The notes: a model not told the origin generated them from the letters alone. Shown: positions 47,100 through 57,810, counted from the stretch's first letter. The stretch is 64,000 nucleotides of DNA from Clitopilus passeckerianus (GCA_944990035.1 CALYLX010000079.1:372001-436000), one strand, 5' to 3'. Numbers and translations are program-made.

Positions 47100-47658
47100 G
47101 ACAGCAACTATTCGAGCTACGTCGGGTATAGCTACTTAGAGAAGGAATACCCTTGGTCAAACTTTCTGCTGTTTTCCTACACTCCCAAAAAGCGGTTTGA
47201 GCTTGACTGCATCCAGATGATAGAGGAAAGATTTCGTCAAGATTCCTCAATACCACTGGGCTTTCCAATAATTTGGTCACAACTGCCCGAATGTGAGTGT
47301 GGTAGAAGACTCCCTGGCAGTTACAATAACCTGGTTGGTTATATTCTTCCTCGTATTTTTCTTCATCGTATTTTGCATAGTCTCCAAACTAGTTATATCC
47401 TTGGCTATATTCGACATACCCGCCCGATGATTGCCACACCTTTAACTCCTGGACAATTGCTTCGTTTAGGGTGGACTTGGCAGCATCCTGCTAGCTCTGA
47501 TAATAGCGCGCCTGAACATATGATTCACGGTTAGAAGCAGCAACATATAAGGCAATGAACCCACCCATGATGGAATCAAAGTCAGAGGTAAGCGTTCAAC
47601 AGTTTCCTCAAACATATGGATTGACCCGAGCATCAGCGGCGCTGGCATGCAATCACCA
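47100..47658 (-). pseudogene. Relic of a double-BTB gene, C-terminal part only
   Basis: On the minus strand MPAPLMLGSIHMFEETVERL and LPLTLIPSW match the exon 5 region of the intact copies. After an intron-like gap, ARYYQS and QDAAKSTLNEA match the start of their last exon, and ESPVVLRNLDEIFPLS to IPSLSSY match its end. Two in-frame TAG codons are present, at 47491-47493 (where the paralogues have Trp) and at 47389-47391. Homology stops near 47658, just before the transposase gene, so both BTB domains are missing. Confidence 0.7.
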
Positions 47659-47730
47659 AATAAAAGTCTATTTGGATTAGGCCACGTCTGTCCTTCCCCT
47701 TGTCTTCCAAGCTCTTCTTGACTTTTCTAA

Positions 47731-49688
47731 ATGCCTTGGAAGGCACTCTCTGCTACGAAAAAGGCACAGTTAAGCCAAAAACTTCATGATTGTTTACTGG
47801 CTTGTGCAGCCTTCCCTTATCAGGCGGAACTTGCAAAACCTCATACCGTGAAGAAGCTAGGGCTTCGTACCATTTGCAAAAATGTTGAAAAGGAGCACTA
47901 TGCAGAGAAGAAGGAGGTCGTACACCTCAATCACAATACCCTCCGTAATCTGGTTAATGGTGGTCGGATGCGGTCACAAGTTAATCAAGAAAAGTCATGG
48001 CTCAATGCCGTCAAGGTTGAAGAAGTCATCAAATTTACAATCGAGATGGGAGACTGGGGCCACCCTCTCAGCCATCATCGGCTCAAAAAACATGTTGACG
48101 AACTGCTACATGCACGACTAGGCCCAAAGTTCCCTTTCACAGGTGTTGGTGTTCAATGGACACACTGCTTCGTGGAAAAGCACTCAGAGCACCTTCACGT
48201 GTACACAGCCAAGCCCCTTGACAGTGCAAGGGGTAAAGCTGTCAACAAACATTCTAATGCAAAGTATTTCGACATGGTGGAGGATGTACAGTTGCGAGGA
48301 GATAGAGGAAAGCCAATTGCTGATGAATGTACTTTTGCGATGGACGAGATTGGGATTTCCTTAAATGGAAATAAAGGCTACGAAAAGGTTATTGGTGCCA
48401 AAGGAAAGGCGATCCAATACCAGCAGTGGAAGAGCGCTCAAGAGAACATCACAATCCTTGTCACCATCTGCGCTGATGGCTCAGTCCTTTCACCTGCAGT
48501 CATTTTCAAAGGAAAAGGGTATTGTGTGTGGTGGGCTCAGGATAACCCTGCAAATGCGACGTGAGTTGACTTTTTCATATGAGATTGACAAGAACTTACG
48601 TGATCCCTCTCAGGCTGGGATACTCCAAGAAGGGGTGGACAAACTGTGCCATCGGAATTGAATATGGAAAGCATTTTGTATCCCAAACAAATGCAAAAGC
48701 GGCAGGAAGAACGAGGTTGCTTTATCTTGACGGCCATAACTCTCATGCATCAACCCCGTTCCTCACCCACTGCATCAATAACAAAGTTATTGTTCCTGGA
48801 TATCCCTATCACGGCACACATGTGTATCAGAGCCTGGATGTCTGCGTCTTTTCACCCCTCAAGGCCCAGTTTGGAAAGGAACGGGACGAGCATCTGCGAC
48901 AAACTGGAGAAGCGATTATCAAGAAGAACTTCCTCGCAATATATGGACATGCTCACCTCAAAGCAATCACTCCCGAGCTTATCAAAACTGCCTTCAGGAA
49001 GGTTGGGATTGTGCCTGTCAATTGTCATGTGGTCACCCCACAGATGATGGCACCTAGCTGCGATACCTCCTACAAGTTCTTCTCGCCAATAGTCCCCACC
49101 CCTGCCATTCAAGCCGTTACAGATCTGATCATTGATACAACTACCCAAGCACCACCGCAATCAGAGAGTAATTCTACTGAAACAAATTCCCGTGACGTAC
49201 CTTCCCTGCCAGCTCGCCTTGCAGCTCATCAGCTCGAATCCTCCGACATGCACTTTCTCATCTCGAATTCACCTGTCAAGTCCTCCTCGGAGCTGCCTAA
49301 CCCTATCACCTATCAGGTGTCTCCTATAAAGCCCTTTTGTCCTTCGCAAGCACCAAGTAACAAGACAAAGGCAGAGCTTCAGGATGAGCTTAACCTTGCA
49401 AAAGTTGAGCATGAGGTCATGAAAACAACCATCTTCCAGCAACAAGCTCAAATTGTCTTCCAACGTCTATACTGCAAGCGGGTCAGATCACAGCTTGGCG
49501 CAAAAGAATTGAAAAACACAAAGAAGGACAACAATGAATACCTTGATGCTAGAGAGGCTCCTTTAATGACTGGCAGCACATTCATTCGGAGTGTGAAGGC
49601 AAAGGAGGATAGAAAGGAGAAGGCAGCAAGGGAGAAGAAAGAGCGAGAGATTCAGAAGAAAATACATAACACAGAGGTGGAGGAGTAG
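47731..49688 (+). CDS. pogo-like (DDE_1 / CENP-B-type) transposase
   Basis: Two exons, 47731-48560 and 48614-49688, joined by a 53 nt GT-AG intron, give 634 residues. The N-terminal part holds helix-turn-helix-like segments (LNHNTLRNLVNGG; NAVKVEEVIKFTIEMGDWG). The DDE core has Asp at FAMDEIGI, Asp at LLYLDGHNSHAS and Asp at YQSLDVCVFSPLKAQF, so it is DDD as in pogo/Tigger. A C-terminal charged coiled-coil stretch follows. The TAG at 49686-49688 is probably premature: the same frame stays open, with fitting composition (KLQEAWKAAVGDWN), to a TGA at about 49833-49835. CAG-to-TAG would explain it. The catalytic core is untouched. I could not identify terminal inverted repeats or the TA duplication. 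Confidence 0.85.
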
Positions 49689-49835
49689 CAGAAATCAGAA
49701 AAAGAAAGGAATAAGCTCAACCTAAAGCTTCAAGAGGCATGGAAGGCAGCTGTAGGAGACTGGAATACACGAAAGGTGTTGAACTTGACGCATCTCACAT
49801 CTTTGTCACATGAACAGTCACGTGACACCTCATGA

Positions 49836-50540
49836 CTACAAATCACATTACTTGATTGTGTCATTATCACAACATACACACGTGGAGCATTACAAATACT
49901 TCTAGCACATTCCGCTCCACAATGACATCATCACACTGTGGACCCAATGGGGTATGAAATTCAACGCCATTTTCCACCCCAAAGTGGTGAGAAAAGTTAC
50001 AAAATTTGTAGGGAAATCATGTAAATTTACAGTGAAAAACTTGCCAAATTCAATGATCAAGGAGCTGAAATTAGTATGCTTCAACAATAATATTCAGTGT
50101 TGTATACGACGAAATTCAGAACATAATGCTAACCAAAAAATACTTTTGGGTATGGAAAATCAATGTCTAAGGGTACGAAAAAGGCCATGAGTTTCTGAGG
50201 TTTAAACGTGGGTTCACAACAATGATTTTCAACAAGAATTTGACCGATTTCAGTGGTTGCCTTTTTTGTCTATGGTTATAATTTCCCCAGTCTAAGGCTC
50301 GAAAATCGGCTTCGTATATTACTCATTTTCATATGTTTGTTGAATGAAATTCAGCTGTATTTCTATGTGATTTCTACGCACAAAACAAATAAAATATACA
50401 AACGTTAAGTATACAAAATTCCAGGCACTCAATATTGAATTTCAGTGGATCCAGAATATCAACATGCGACACATTTACGCTGCAACTGAGCACTTGAGAC
50501 ATGTCAGCACACTATTCAATTCAATGGAGAGAGCTCGCGT
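49836..50540. other. AT-rich non-coding stretch
   Basis: This is probably the 3' untranslated part of the pogo-like element and flanking DNA. It has long A/T-rich runs, no open frame of note and no inverted-repeat end that I can match to the 5' side. Confidence 0.35.
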
Positions 50541-50550
50541 ACCACATCAT

Positions 50551-51698
50551 TCAGGCATTTGAGCCTGCTAGATTGGAAGCAGCTTGGTCTTCGTTAGTGC
50601 TGTCTATCGGTGCTGAAGGTGTTAGGTTGGATATGGCCGATAAAGCAGGGACCTGGGTGGATCGCCTGGTGTTCAAACCTTGTGCCTTTCTTTCGCACTG
50701 CCTACGGTAGGTCCGTTGATTCTTGAAGTACGTCTTGAGAAATTCTTCAACTGGCCAGTCCTGTGGATAGCGCTTGAAATAATGGTTCTGGTTCCGTGCC
50801 TGGGACAGGAAGTCAGTCCTTGTCTGGGGTACACAAGACAACTGCTCACCAGAATACCAATCTTAACAACAGCCGCTGCAGGTTGGCGCTTCCAAATTGT
50901 CTTGGACTCCATCCCGGCTACACCCGCTAGATCCCGAACTGTTTGCTAGAGAAAGCAGAAGTCAGATGGAGTATATATAGGTCCGAGTGATACAAACACG
51001 CAGGGTATTGTACAACATTGGGTTATTGGAAAGTCCCATTGCATCTTGCAAGCTGAAGTCTCGGCCTGCTGAACCCGGTGGGCAGTGTATGAGATCGTTG
51101 GCCGTCGTGCTGGGTTGTGCGTTGGCAGCATTACGAAGGGCATGCACCTCAGCTAAAGCATGATCATTGGTCAGAAAGGATGACAGCTATACAGAATGGT
51201 AGAAATTACCTCTCAATCTGTTTAGCTTCTCATTCAAATCTTGAGATCTAGTTGTGGCTGAGATTGCACCACTATTGGCAGGTGCTGAAGATGCCAACCC
51301 TTGAGTAGCGCATCCGGAGAGAGACTGCGTAGCAACAGATGTAGTGCTAGCAGCAACTAGATGCAAAAGGTCAGGACTGTGAGCTAAATAAGTACAGTAG
51401 AAACACTTGATCACGAACCTGAGGACATAGTATCAGTGGGTGCTCCACCAAACTGCTCACTTGATGGCACGTTAGGACGGACTGCTATAGTGGTGGCATC
51501 AAGAGCAGCATCTGGAACATTCTCGTTGTTGACTGAAGGCGTAGCTGTGTGACGTGGAGCACGACGTGCCTGAGGTGTAGGATGACGAGAAGGTGGAGTT
51601 GGTTCGTTGACTTCTACTTGCTGCAAGGGTAGATGGTGTGAGGAATCACATTGTGATTTGCCTCTGCCACACTTCTTGCCATTGCCAGTGGTAGCCAT
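50551..51698 (-). CDS. Uncharacterised protein of an agaricomycete multicopy family
   Basis: Five exons can be traced on the minus strand from the ATG at 51698; the later ones are roughly 50945-50850 (96 nt) and 50799-50551 (249 nt), with phases agreeing. The N-terminus is basic and Pro/Thr-rich (KKCGRGKS), probably disordered. Then come LNEKLNRLR and AEVHALRNAANA, charged helices that may form a coiled coil. The C-terminal part holds ARNQNHYFKRYPQDWPVEE and LKTYFKNQRTY, basic and aromatic, which might bind DNA. I know proteins of this style as multicopy hypothetical proteins in mushrooms but cannot name the family. One donor (GTTTGT) is weak. It may form part of a mobile unit with the broken minus-strand gene at 52.5-52.9 kb. 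Confidence 0.5.
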
Positions 51699-52464
51699 CG
51701 AAAAGGTTTGGGAGTGAAGCCTTTTCGTTCAAGTCAACCACTTTATATGTGAGTGGCGCACGTTGAGACTTATCAGCTAATCGTGCTCGTCACTGTCAGA
51801 TCCACAAATATTGCTCCTTGTTCTATGATGTCAATCCCTGCTCAATTCTGCAACAAAATCATCAGAAGTGAGCTCAGAATAACTAGAATTAGACACGCTA
51901 GACTTACCAACGAGGGTCAGAAATCTGGAGCGATTCATAAATAGCAGAATTCAATCCCATTCTGTGTTGGTGTTCATCATCGATGAACTTAGTGTTTGGA
52001 TTTGACGCCCTCAAGCATGTCAACAAGGGCAAAAATACTGAACCAAGATCAACATCAGAAGGAACCAGCTAAATTCAGCTTCTTGCCAGGCAATTTTCAA
52101 GGGAATTTTCAGCAGAATTTCAGGGTCAAATGAATAAACAGCCTTGTACTGATGTATATGTTGAAGTAAGGTGGCTAGAAAGTAAATGGTTGAGCATACA
52201 GTACATGAGAAAATGACAGAGAACAGACCTCTTGTTGTGAAAAAAAGGGTAAATATTGGTGTGAGGAAGATCTGAGCTGATGTCGACCTGACATTGAGTG
52301 ACAGATCTGGTTTGCCAATTAACGGCTGAAGACATTAAATACATAAGCATGAACACACAGATACATTCTGGCAGAACTACCCACCATTCTCATGACCTCT
52401 TTGCTGAGCCCAAATGTGTCGTCTGGTCGCCTTTGTTAACAGAAAATCTAGCAGGAGCCAATAC
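51699..52464. other. Intergenic region between two minus-strand genes
   Basis: AT-rich; no gene recognised. It contains the promoter side of the gene starting at 51698. Confidence 0.35.
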
Positions 52465-52856
52465 TCATAACTTTTCAGCTGCTCCCACAGAAGCACAGGG
52501 TGAGTATTGGCGAAGCGCAGGCTCAATAACCTCCAACATTGCATTGCGCTGCTTTGCTGCTTTGGTGTTTGCATCTGCAGTATTCGGTGAGCCCGGATGA
52601 CGCCCAATGTCAAGAAATTTCCTCCAAGTTTGGTTTGACACTGCTTGCATCTGATGGTGGGAGAAAGCGTACTTGAGGGCGAACTCTGCATGCAGCCAGG
52701 TGTTGAAGAATGATGTCTTCTTTGAGTCGTCCTCAGGTGTGACAAACAGGTATGGGTTAGGAAGTGCATAATGCCCAATATGAGGCTCAGCAGTGGTACG
52801 GGCAGGCGGTTGGCTCTTGTAAACTTCACGCAGGCCATCCATCCAGACTGGAATGG
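52465..52856 (-). pseudogene. 3' part of an uncharacterised gene, cut by the gypsy insertion
   Basis: The minus-strand frame runs directly out of the LTR border at 52857 and ends at 52465. It reads IPVWMDGLREVYKSQPP, YALPNPYLFVTPEDDSKK, SFFNTWLHAEFALKY and NQTWRKFLDIG before a less ordered tail. It has the look of a genuine conserved protein (spaced Trp and aromatic residues). Its 5' part is not found beyond the gypsy element, so it was removed or lies outside. No named family. Confidence 0.5.
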
Positions 52857-53318
52857 TGTTACAGTTACCTTGGATACACACCCGGACTCTTTTTTCCTCT
52901 TACTAATTCACTGTTACTACTTCGGCCCGCTTACCCCTACTTGATTATCTTACAATGCTGCGCATTACTCATCTTTCTTACATTGATTACTCAGTATTCT
53001 CATGATTGTGAGATACTTGTACTATATTTACTTATCGTGACTCATAGTGACTCTTACCCTGACTCACTCTGAGTCATACCTATTTTTACTTACACAGCAT
53101 TGCTGCACAATGCCCAACCCTTAGCCCTACCAACCTTGTATAAATACTTTCACGCTTTTGGTCTTGCTTCCTCAGCTTGACCTAAAAGCCTATACATCGC
53201 TATTTGCTTTAACTTCGACTTGCTCAATTACTCTCGCTCGTCTCTACAAAGGCTGGTAGAAGACTAAGCAGCTGAACTCTTGATACTTGTTTAAGCGAGT
53301 AGCAATACTAGCTTAACA
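52857..53318 (+). repeat. 5' LTR of the gypsy element
   Basis: It is 462 bp, TGTTAC...TTAACA, and nearly identical to 7068-7528. It carries TGACTCA or its complement at 53038-53044, 53060-53066 and 53070-53076. A TATA box lies at 53139-53146 and the probable RNA start AGCTTGACCT at 53174-53183. It interrupts a minus-strand gene. Confidence 0.92.
53139..53146 (+). promoter_or_regulatory. TATA box of the gypsy LTR
   Basis: TATAAATA lies 35 bp before AGCTTGACCT. The same spacing is seen in both solo LTRs. Confidence 0.7.
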
Positions 53319-53320
53319 AA

Positions 53321-53330
53321 AGGTCAAGCT
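53321..53330 (+). other. Self-priming primer-binding site of the gypsy element
   Basis: AGGTCAAGCT, two bases after the LTR end, is the exact reverse complement of AGCTTGACCT at 53174-53183, which lies at the expected RNA 5' end. No tRNA-type TGG site is seen at the LTR border. This is the arrangement known from Tf1 of fission yeast, where the RNA 5' end folds back as primer. Confidence 0.75.
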
Positions 53331-53402
53331 CATCTGATAGCCCGCTCATCGCAAGCGTAGGCCACAACCACCAACCACCCGACTGCAAGAGGTACACCAC
53401 TC

Positions 53403-54620
53403 TTGCAGAAACTCACTGAAACCACGTCTCTCTCAAGACCACTGAACACTTCAACTCCCACAGGAACAGCCAACGTTGTACAACTCGACGACAATACTTA
53501 TGCGGAGTTCGATCACAACACAAACAGGTGGAGACACTTGGTACCGAAAGAAAAAGACCCGCACAAATTTCAATTTGGCACTAACCTCGACGACTCTTAC
53601 TTCACTGAAGTAACTATCCTCGAACCTGAACCACTAACAGACCCCGAACCGGAATCAGAATCAGAATCAGAACCCCACAGACAGACCCACATTCCAACAC
53701 CCACACAGACCCCGAGACAGGAACAACAAACGATGGATCAAAATAACCCTAAAACAAAGAAACTCGCCGAACTCCGAATCGGACAACCATTTGAATATGA
53801 TGGTGACCAAAGAAACGCCGAAGTTTGGTTGTTGGAAGTCAAAATGTACCTGACCCTGAATCAACACATCTATGACGTCAACAACAAACAGATTGCCTTT
53901 GCACTTTCCTTTTTGAAACAGGGAACTGCCTTGGCATGGAAACGATCTTTCTGCCAGAACTACAGTGACAAAGATAATGACATTATCTTTCCTGACTTCA
54001 AGCAGTTCGAAAAAGAATTCATCAACGCCTTTTTCCCAGTAGACAGAGAAGGACAAGCATTTGCGTCTTTAGACGCTCTCACCCAGAAAGGACAAATTGA
54101 TGACTACATCTCTCAATTTAAAGTCCTTATCGCCGCCTCGGGAATTTCCAACGAAAAGGCAAAGATCGAATTCTTCCAGAAAGGACTCAACTCCAAGATC
54201 ATCGAGAAGATCTATAACCTCCCCACTCTCCCCACAACAATCAATGGATGGTATGACCATGCTGCCCGATTTGATGCACAATGGCGTCGAGGACAGAATG
54301 TCATCCGCTGCAACAGAGGACTTCCCCCTTTTGCCCATGCAAACTCCCACAACACCCATACCACAGCAGGCCCGAATGCTATGGACATTGACGCCTTATC
54401 CTTTGAAAAAAGGAAGGAGTTAATGAAGGAAGGGAAATGCTTCCGTTGCTTCAAGAAAGGACATCGCTCTCGAGAATGCCCGGAACGCAGAGGAGGAAAG
54501 CAATCCACTAGCACCAACTCTTATGGCAAGAAAAACATCAAAGATCTTGTCCGGACCATCAGGGCATTGGAAGCAGAAGAACTAGACAAGTTCTGGGAGA
54601 AGCTCAATAAGGATTTTTAG
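53403..54620 (+). CDS. gypsy gag
   Basis: An open frame of 405 codons. An acidic Pro/Glu/Ser-rich N-terminal region is followed by a capsid-like domain from about residue 115 (FEYDGDQRNAEVWLLEVKM; FKQFEKEFINAFFPVDREG), typical of retrotransposon gag. Near residue 348 is the zinc knuckle CFRCFKKGHRSREC, of form C-x2-C-x4-H-x4-C. It would package element RNA. The true start may be downstream of 53403, for instance at the Met in front of DQNNPKTKK. No break inside gag. Confidence 0.85.
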   Translation: MQKLTETTSLSRPLNTSTPTGTANVVQLDDNTYAEFDHNTNRWRHLVPKEKDPHKFQFGTNLDDSYFTEVTILEPEPLTDPEPESESESEPHRQTHIPTPTQTPRQEQQTMDQNNPKTKKLAELRIGQPFEYDGDQRNAEVWLLEVKMYLTLNQHIYDVNNKQIAFALSFLKQGTALAWKRSFCQNYSDKDNDIIFPDFKQFEKEFINAFFPVDREGQAFASLDALTQKGQIDDYISQFKVLIAASGISNEKAKIEFFQKGLNSKIIEKIYNLPTLPTTINGWYDHAARFDAQWRRGQNVIRCNRGLPPFAHANSHNTHTTAGPNAMDIDALSFEKRKELMKEGKCFRCFKKGHRSRECPERRGGKQSTSTNSYGKKNIKDLVRTIRALEAEELDKFWEKLNKDF

Positions 54621-54670
54621 AACGGCGGCCAGTATCAACGTCTGAACCCGCCATAACACTGATTTCTTCT

Positions 54671-56347
54671 ATGTCGTATGCAGAACCTTTTGATAAATCT
54701 ATGCGTCTACCCATAAAGGTCTCTGCCCCAAATGAAGAAAGAACCATTGAAACCAAAGCACTAGTTGACTCAGGTGCTCAAGGACTGTTCATCGACAAAG
54801 AATTCGTCGCCTGCCATCGAATCAAAACACATCCCCTCCGACAACCTCTCACTGCCAAAAATATCGACGGCACTATCAACAAAACAGGGCAAATCACTCA
54901 TTACACTTGGGTTGATATAAGGATAGGGAAACACAAGGCGTCAGAACGGTGCCTGGTCACCGAATTAGGGAACGAACACCTGATCCTTGGACTCCCATGG
55001 CTGAAGCGAACGAATCCAGAAATCAACTGGCAAAAGGGGACACTATTCATTAACCCCAAACGCGTCAAGACATCTCCGCTACGCACAGCCCTTGCCCGAG
55101 TCCAGATCAGACGACTAGCTGCAACAGAGGAATCACATCCAGACATTCCCAATGTACCCGATGAACCTGAACCCCTTGAAACACCACTGAACGAACCCAA
55201 TATGGAAGAAGACCTGGTTATTGCCTATGTGAAAAAAGAACCAGTAATGGGGATATTTGAACGAGCCTACTCCCCATTAACGAACGAACATCGAGAACCT
55301 GAGACCAGAAGGATCCGAGCTGCCAACATCTCCCGAATTACCCGCGACAGAGGATCACTACGGTTCATACCAACCCAGAATGTCTGGATCCGCGCCAAGA
55401 CGTCCATCTCCCAGGCTTTAGAACATCAGAAGACCGAAGAAATCGAGAAAAGACTTGAAGACCTGATTCCCCCTGAATACCACAAATTCAAGAAAGTCTT
55501 TGAGAAAGAAGCATCAGAATGATTCCCTCCATCACGACCCTGGGATCATGCCATTAATCTCAAACCAGATTTTGTCCCAAAAGACTGCAAGGTCTATCCC
55601 CTCAACCCAAAGGAGCAAGCTGAAATGGACAAATTTCTCGAAGAAAACTTACAGAAAGGATACATCCGACCTTCGAAATCACCCCAAGCATCACCCTTCT
55701 TCTTTGTAGCAAAGAAAGAAGCAAACGCACTACGACCCTGCCAAGATTATCGATACCTCAACAGTGGCACTGTCAAGAATGCCTACCCCTTACCACTAGT
55801 CAGCGACCTACTCGACAAACTCAAAGGAGCAAAGATTTTCACAAAACTAGACATCCGATGGGGATATCATAATGTCCGGATCAAAGAAGGCGACGAGTGG
55901 AAAGCAGCCTTCAAAACAAATCGAGGCTTGTTTGAACCCACCATCATGTTCTTTGGACTATGTAACTCCCCAGCCACATTTCAAGCAATAATGAACCACA
56001 TCTTCAGAGACATGATCGATGAAGGACGGTTAATCATCTACATGGATGACATGTTACTCTTCTCCAAAAACCCAAGAGAACACGAGAAACGCACCAAACG
56101 GGTACTCCAAAGGCTGATGGAACACAACCTATTTCTTAAGGCTGAGAAATGCAAATTCATTGTGACAGAAGTTGAATTCCTCAGAATGATCATATTGCCA
56201 GACAAGATCCACATGGACCCGACCAAACTCGATGGGATAAAGAAATGGCCAACCCCGACCACCGTAAAAGAAGTCCGGTCCTTTTTGGGATTTGGTAACT
56301 TCTATCAAAGGTTCATAGGGAAATATGCGGAACTAGCCCGACCCTGA
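54671..56347 (+). pseudogene. gypsy pol: protease and reverse transcriptase, truncated
   Basis: The protease has VDSGAQGLFID near residue 32 and LGLPWL downstream. The frame runs to a TGA at 55520-55522, and the typical linker (WDHAI) follows in the same frame, so the stop fits CGA to TGA. Reverse transcriptase motifs then follow: [31 protein letters not shown], the catalytic YMDDM near 56040, and [13 protein letters not shown]. The frame ends at 56345-56347, and RNase H homology (TWGREQEEAFEALKKKF) continues in another frame to about 56450 before stopping. RNase H catalytic residues and integrase are absent. Confidence 0.85.
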
Positions 56348-56567
56348 ACGATCTCACCAAGAAAGATCGGCCCTTTACATGGGGGAGGGAACAAGAAGAA
56401 GCATTCGAAGCTCTGAAGAAAAAGTTCGCAGAGACGCTGAAGAGGCGTGCGGGTAATGAAAGGGGAAAGGTGAGCTCAAATGCGATCGGGATCGCACTAA
56501 ACTAACCAAACCCAGCCAAAACCCACTACCTCGAGTTCATGGGGCTTAGATACAATCAATATCACAC

Positions 56568-56890
56568 TGTCACACCTCGCGAAGACCGTAAATAGGGCTC
56601 CGGGAATGTAATAGGTAGTAAAATCAATATATTTGTATCAGTCAAGTAACAATGGTCCTGCGCACGGCGACCGTAATCCAACAAATCAACAAGACGGGAG
56701 TTCACGCAGCCTCAACCGCCGAGATCACTACACAACGAGAGCCTAAGAATGAACTGAACACAGTGTCACTCCGAGCAACTAGCTGCCAATAACCTGAGAT
56801 TCAATCTAAGAAATACAGGAGCTTTTATACCCACTCTACATGGTCTGTGCATCGTTTCTATATCTAGAAGTATGTATAATCAAATGATAA
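56568..56890 (-). repeat. Possible LTR fragment on the minus strand
   Basis: TGTCACACCTCGCGA at 56568 resembles a common gypsy LTR end. About 250 bp further, GGGTATAAAAGCTCC read on the minus strand (near 56820-56835) looks like a TATA box. No matching second end or target duplication was found, so this is tentative. Confidence 0.3.
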
Positions 56891-56897
56891 AAATAGT

Positions 56898-57410
56898 ATG
56901 TCCCATATGAATCTGGTTCTCGAGCATAAGAAGAGTTTATGCAAAGATCTACGAAAATGTACTGAAAAAGAAATACAGCCCGTTTGGATCGGAGCCAAGA
57001 CCTCGGGAACTCGGCAGAGCGTCCTAAGGATCTTGCGTCACCTCGAGAAACCGCCGTTAACCATGTGGTTCTATGAAATTCCTTACAAATTTCACGGAAA
57101 ACATATCAGACGAGCATTGTCGGCCTTGGACTTTGACCTGCCGGACCAGCAACGTCCACCAGATTTACCGAGCCAACGAGAGCTCGAAGCTGTCTCGCGC
57201 ATCATCGGACATTCAAGTTGCACTGCCACTTTCTTCAAGGCGAAGGGTTGTGTCCTGTTTTTCTGGGTATAGTCGGACTCGTTTCGCGTGGATCTGGCAT
57301 ATTTAGGGCACTCGTAGATACAGGAGGACTGTAGAATACTACAGAAATGACATATTTCGCGTAAATATATATGTATTTACGGCGGAGCCGTGTCAGCGTG
57401 CACGCCAAGA
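56898..57410 (+). repeat. Dispersed relic, paired with 13.8-14.1 kb
   Basis: An open frame (56898-57272) includes ALSALDFDLPDQQ and LEAVSRIIGHSS. The DNA from TGCCGGACC to the TTCGCGTAAATATA and GCCGTGTCA block near 57355-57400 resembles the relic at 13.8 kb. It is probably the end of a degenerate gene family. The family is not recognised. Confidence 0.4.
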
Positions 57411-57791
57411 AATAGTTATTTATCAGTCCATTCCGATTATTTCGCGGTGGCTACCTAATTACCATTTGCCAGAGTTGTAAATTAGCATTGAAGGGGTAAC
57501 CGAGTGTAAACTTATAGTATCTGTACCCTGTAATTCATCATCTCTTTGGTTCTCAAACCCGTACGTCAATTTGTGGGTCAAGTTGCAAGGTAACCAGAGA
57601 TATTTTCTGTGAATTGGATCAAACGCACCAATGAGCAATCTCTGGAGGGTGGAAAAGAATAGAGTCAGCGGGTCTGGACAGAATGGGATCCATTGACAGT
57701 GTAGGGGCGTCGAGATTTCCGTGGTGTTGAATAGACACATTTCTTCTAAGGACTGGCACGGTCAGCCGCGAATCCGTACCGGGATTTTCTC

Positions 57792-57810
57792 ACGGTACGG
57801 TACGGTACGG
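57792..57810. repeat. Left subterminal CGGTAC array of the hAT element
   Basis: Three to four CGGTAC units lie about 45 bp inside the left end. A matching array lies inside the right end. Confidence 0.75.

Larger units (their letters stand above)
52857..56460 (+). mobile_element. Ty3/gypsy retrotransposon (Tf1/sushi-like), 3'-truncated
   Basis: The element has a 462 bp 5' LTR, a primer site two bases after it, gag with a CCHC knuckle, then protease and reverse transcriptase. It is lost near 56460, at the start of the RNase H region. Integrase, chromodomain and 3' LTR are missing. There is a TGA in pol at 55520-55522 and a frame break near 56343. Gag and pol are in different frames, separated by about 50 nt. 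The self-complementary primer site places it with the Tf1/sushi type chromoviruses. It is inactive in itself, but its LTR is nearly identical to the solo LTR at 7.1 kb. Confidence 0.88.

Noticed and set aside
48579..49688. A separate 369-codon gene starting at 48579
   Set aside because: It is the second exon of the transposase read through its intron; the 48561-48613 intron joins both halves in frame.
53319..53345. A tRNA-type primer site after the gypsy LTR
   Set aside because: No TGG start at the LTR border, whereas a perfect 10-base complement to the RNA start is present.
57792..57810. Telomere-like or simple satellite repeat
   Set aside because: The CGGTAC runs occur only just inside both hAT ends and belong to that element.
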